Source: Bacteroidales bacterium (GTDB lineage Bacteria; Bacteroidota; Bacteroidia; Bacteroidales; UBA932). From it: a stretch of 64,000 nucleotides of DNA. A program made the translations under genes and the position numbers. The notes below the pieces were generated by a model. It had not been told where the DNA came from. It ran no database searches and saw only the letters and a list, made by a program, of their open reading frames with translations. The number at the start of each line of letters is the position of its first letter. Position 1 is the first letter of the stretch. The DNA lies in contig JAFZDJ010000022.1 of the NCBI GenBank assembly GCA_017561265.1, positions 33,005 to 97,004 on the forward strand, in the 5' to 3' direction. Below, one piece after another: positions 63,056 to 64,000 of this stretch.

Positions 63056-63527
63056 AAAGCCGATACGCCAGAGGCGTGTAATCGGTGCAGTCATGGAAAT
63101 TAATATTGATAACGAGTACTACGTATATGCTCAAAGTTATCCGCATACACAGGAAGTAATCTTTGATTATCGCTCTACCGAACCATTGAAAGACCTGTCA
63201 GTCCTGTTGTCTGCAAAACAACTGTTCAGAGTAGCAGTATATCGCAGGGTCATAGGAAGCGGATACTGGAAGAAAGTCGGGAAGCTTCCTTTACGTGAGG
63301 ATCTCCTGCCTGTCCAGATGAAGTTTGTATATCGCGAATATGATAATGTAAAATTCGAGATTTATAATCCCGCAACAGGAATAATGACTCCTGCCACAAA
63401 GAAAGAATGTAGAGGACTTGAACCGGCTGCTGTATGGGATTATATGCATGTTGAACAACGTATCAGGGATTATTATAATGGCCTTCCTTGTTCTGTCCTA
63501 AGAAACACTTTTGATGCTGTAAAATAG
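63018..63527 (+). CDS. Imm26-like immunity protein
   Basis: This 169-residue cytoplasmic protein starts at ATG 63018 inside the last codons of the RHS gene (38-nt overlap). KPIRQRRVIGAVMEINIDNE, YYVYAQSYPHTQEVIFDYRS, LFRVAVYRRVIGSGYWKKVG and GIMTPATKKECRGLEPAAVW (then HVEQRIRDYYNG) match the Imm26-type immunity proteins found after polymorphic toxins. It would neutralise the adjacent nuclease tip in the producing cell. A later ATG at 63093 would cut the conserved RQRR..IGA start and is less likely. The sequence is AT-rich like the tip. Confidence 0.85.
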   Translation: MKKQAEKSSARDEKPIRQRRVIGAVMEINIDNEYYVYAQSYPHTQEVIFDYRSTEPLKDLSVLLSAKQLFRVAVYRRVIGSGYWKKVGKLPLREDLLPVQMKFVYREYDNVKFEIYNPATGIMTPATKKECRGLEPAAVWDYMHVEQRIRDYYNGLPCSVLRNTFDAVK

Positions 63528-63614
63528 CTTTCTTTACAACCAATAGCGCGTTGCACTATTCATCGAAACAATTCACACTCAATCATTTACAAAATGTGTG
63601 ATTGACTAGCTTTC

Positions 63615-63653
63615 AAGAGGATGGACTCCGAAACGGGATCCATCCTCTTTTTT
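63615..63653 (+). terminator. Terminator after the immunity gene
   Basis: AAGAGGATGGA (63615-63625) pairs with TCCATCCTCTT (63639-63649), followed by a T-run to 63653. A strong intrinsic terminator, 88 nt after the stop codon. Confidence 0.85.
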
Positions 63654-63670
63654 ATGTCGCATCTGCTGAC

Positions 63671-63792
63671 CTTTGGAGAATTATTCCTATCTTGCAGACG
63701 GCACGGAAGATCAGCCCGACCCTCCGCAGCTGGATGACACCAGACCCGATGTCCGAGAAGTACTACGGCACTTCACCGTACACCTTCTGCGG
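63671..63792 (+). pseudogene. Orphan RHS core fragment with an internal deletion
   Basis: 63671-63711 matches 61926-61966 of the RHS gene (TTATTCCTATCTTGCAGACG shared), then jumps to sequence matching 62352-62433 (SPTLRSWMTPDPMSEKYYGT shared at protein level). About 380 bp of the core between them is missing. After CGG at 63792 homology ends. It has no start of its own and lies after the terminator. It is best explained as the remains of an old RHS tip displaced by recombination. Confidence 0.8.
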
Positions 63793-63896
63793 AATATGTG
63801 AAAGTTCCGTCCTCCGCATACAGGACCATTGTAGATGTAGTCTCCTGTCTGCATGAGATTGCCGAAATGAAGATTATAAAGAGTCACACTAAAAGC
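63793..63896. other. Intergenic stretch after the orphan RHS fragment
   Basis: The frame of the orphan fragment continues to 63856 with sequence unlike RHS tips (CESSVLRIQDHCRCSLLSA). It may be remains of the old tip; nothing else is recognised. Confidence 0.4.
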
Positions 63897-63931
63897 AAAA
63901 ACGGCACTACAGTTATCTGTAATGCCGTTTT
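63897..63931. terminator. Terminator-like hairpin at the right end
   Basis: AAAACGGCA (63898-63906) pairs with TGCCGTTTT (63923-63931), with TACAG/CTGTA as inner stem and a TTAT loop. It can act in both directions and directly adjoins the G9 tract. Confidence 0.7.
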
Positions 63932-63933
63932 CT

Positions 63934-63980
63934 GGGGGGGGGTGATGTACCCTGTTTCGGGCTATTTTTAGTACATCGGT
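63934..63980 (-). repeat. Hairpin with C9 tract (copy 2, reverse orientation)
   Basis: Read on the minus strand: ACCGATGTAC (63980 downwards), then a spacer, GGTACAT (63951-63945), CA and nine C residues (63942-63934). Spacer length (19 nt counted from the ATGTAC end to GGTACAT) and C-tract length equal those of copy 1 at 51826-51870, although the spacer sequence differs. Confidence 0.7.
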
Positions 63981-64000
63981 TTTCCAGACCTGAGAGACCC

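Overview
The window is Bacteroidota DNA, most likely a gut or rumen Bacteroidales. The evidence is paired SusC/SusD genes, many Sec lipoproteins, ECF sigma/anti-sigma/outer-membrane-barrel clusters, a GTPase-site-altered second EF-G, an S46 dipeptidyl peptidase, and promoters of the Bacteroides type (TTG near -33, about 20 nt, then TAnnTTTG near -7). No tRNA, rRNA, CRISPR array or intact insertion sequence was seen. No species is assigned.

Region 1 (1-17.8 kb, minus strand) is a beta-mannan polysaccharide utilization locus read as one long operon from a promoter near 17.8 kb: GH5_7 mannanase, SusC, SusD, a second SusC without the usual N-terminal carboxypeptidase-like domain, a second SusD, a repeat-built glycan-binding lipoprotein, a BACON-GH5_4 endoglucanase, a 46-residue microprotein, a second repeat-built binding lipoprotein, and a GH26 mannanase cut by the window edge. 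Two strong hairpins lie between its late genes. An AraC regulator (17.9-18.8 kb) follows. Divergent from it is an operon of a cellobiose/mannobiose 2-epimerase and two tandem GH43 enzymes. A GH97 enzyme with the retaining alpha-galactosidase residues (26.5-28.3 kb) would remove galactose side chains from galactomannan.

Region 2 (24-37.4 kb) holds three paralogous TonB-receptor-like outer-membrane barrels. Two of them belong to clusters with an ECF sigma factor, a small membrane protein likely to be an anti-sigma, and DUF4252 or DUF6249-like proteins. All three barrels end in the same unusual basic tail.

Region 3 (37.4-49.4 kb) is housekeeping: aspS, an EamA transporter, rsmA, a small secreted protein, a flavodoxin-fold reductase, the EF-G paralog, an XRE regulator, rnhB, a DPP7-type peptidase and mrp. 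Next come a GH43-like lipoprotein and a GH10 xylanase, then a 480-bp intergenic stretch packed with repeats, and a MATE transporter.

Region 4 (53.6-64 kb) contains the two most distinctive loci. One is a single reading frame joining an ECF sigma factor, a transmembrane helix and an outer-membrane beta-barrel, followed by a lipoprotein. The other is a 1952-residue secreted RHS protein with a GIY-YIG/URI-like C-terminal toxin, an overlapping Imm26-like immunity gene and a decayed orphan RHS tip. A hairpin with a 9-base C tract occurs twice, in opposite orientation, at 51.8 kb and at the right end of the window.
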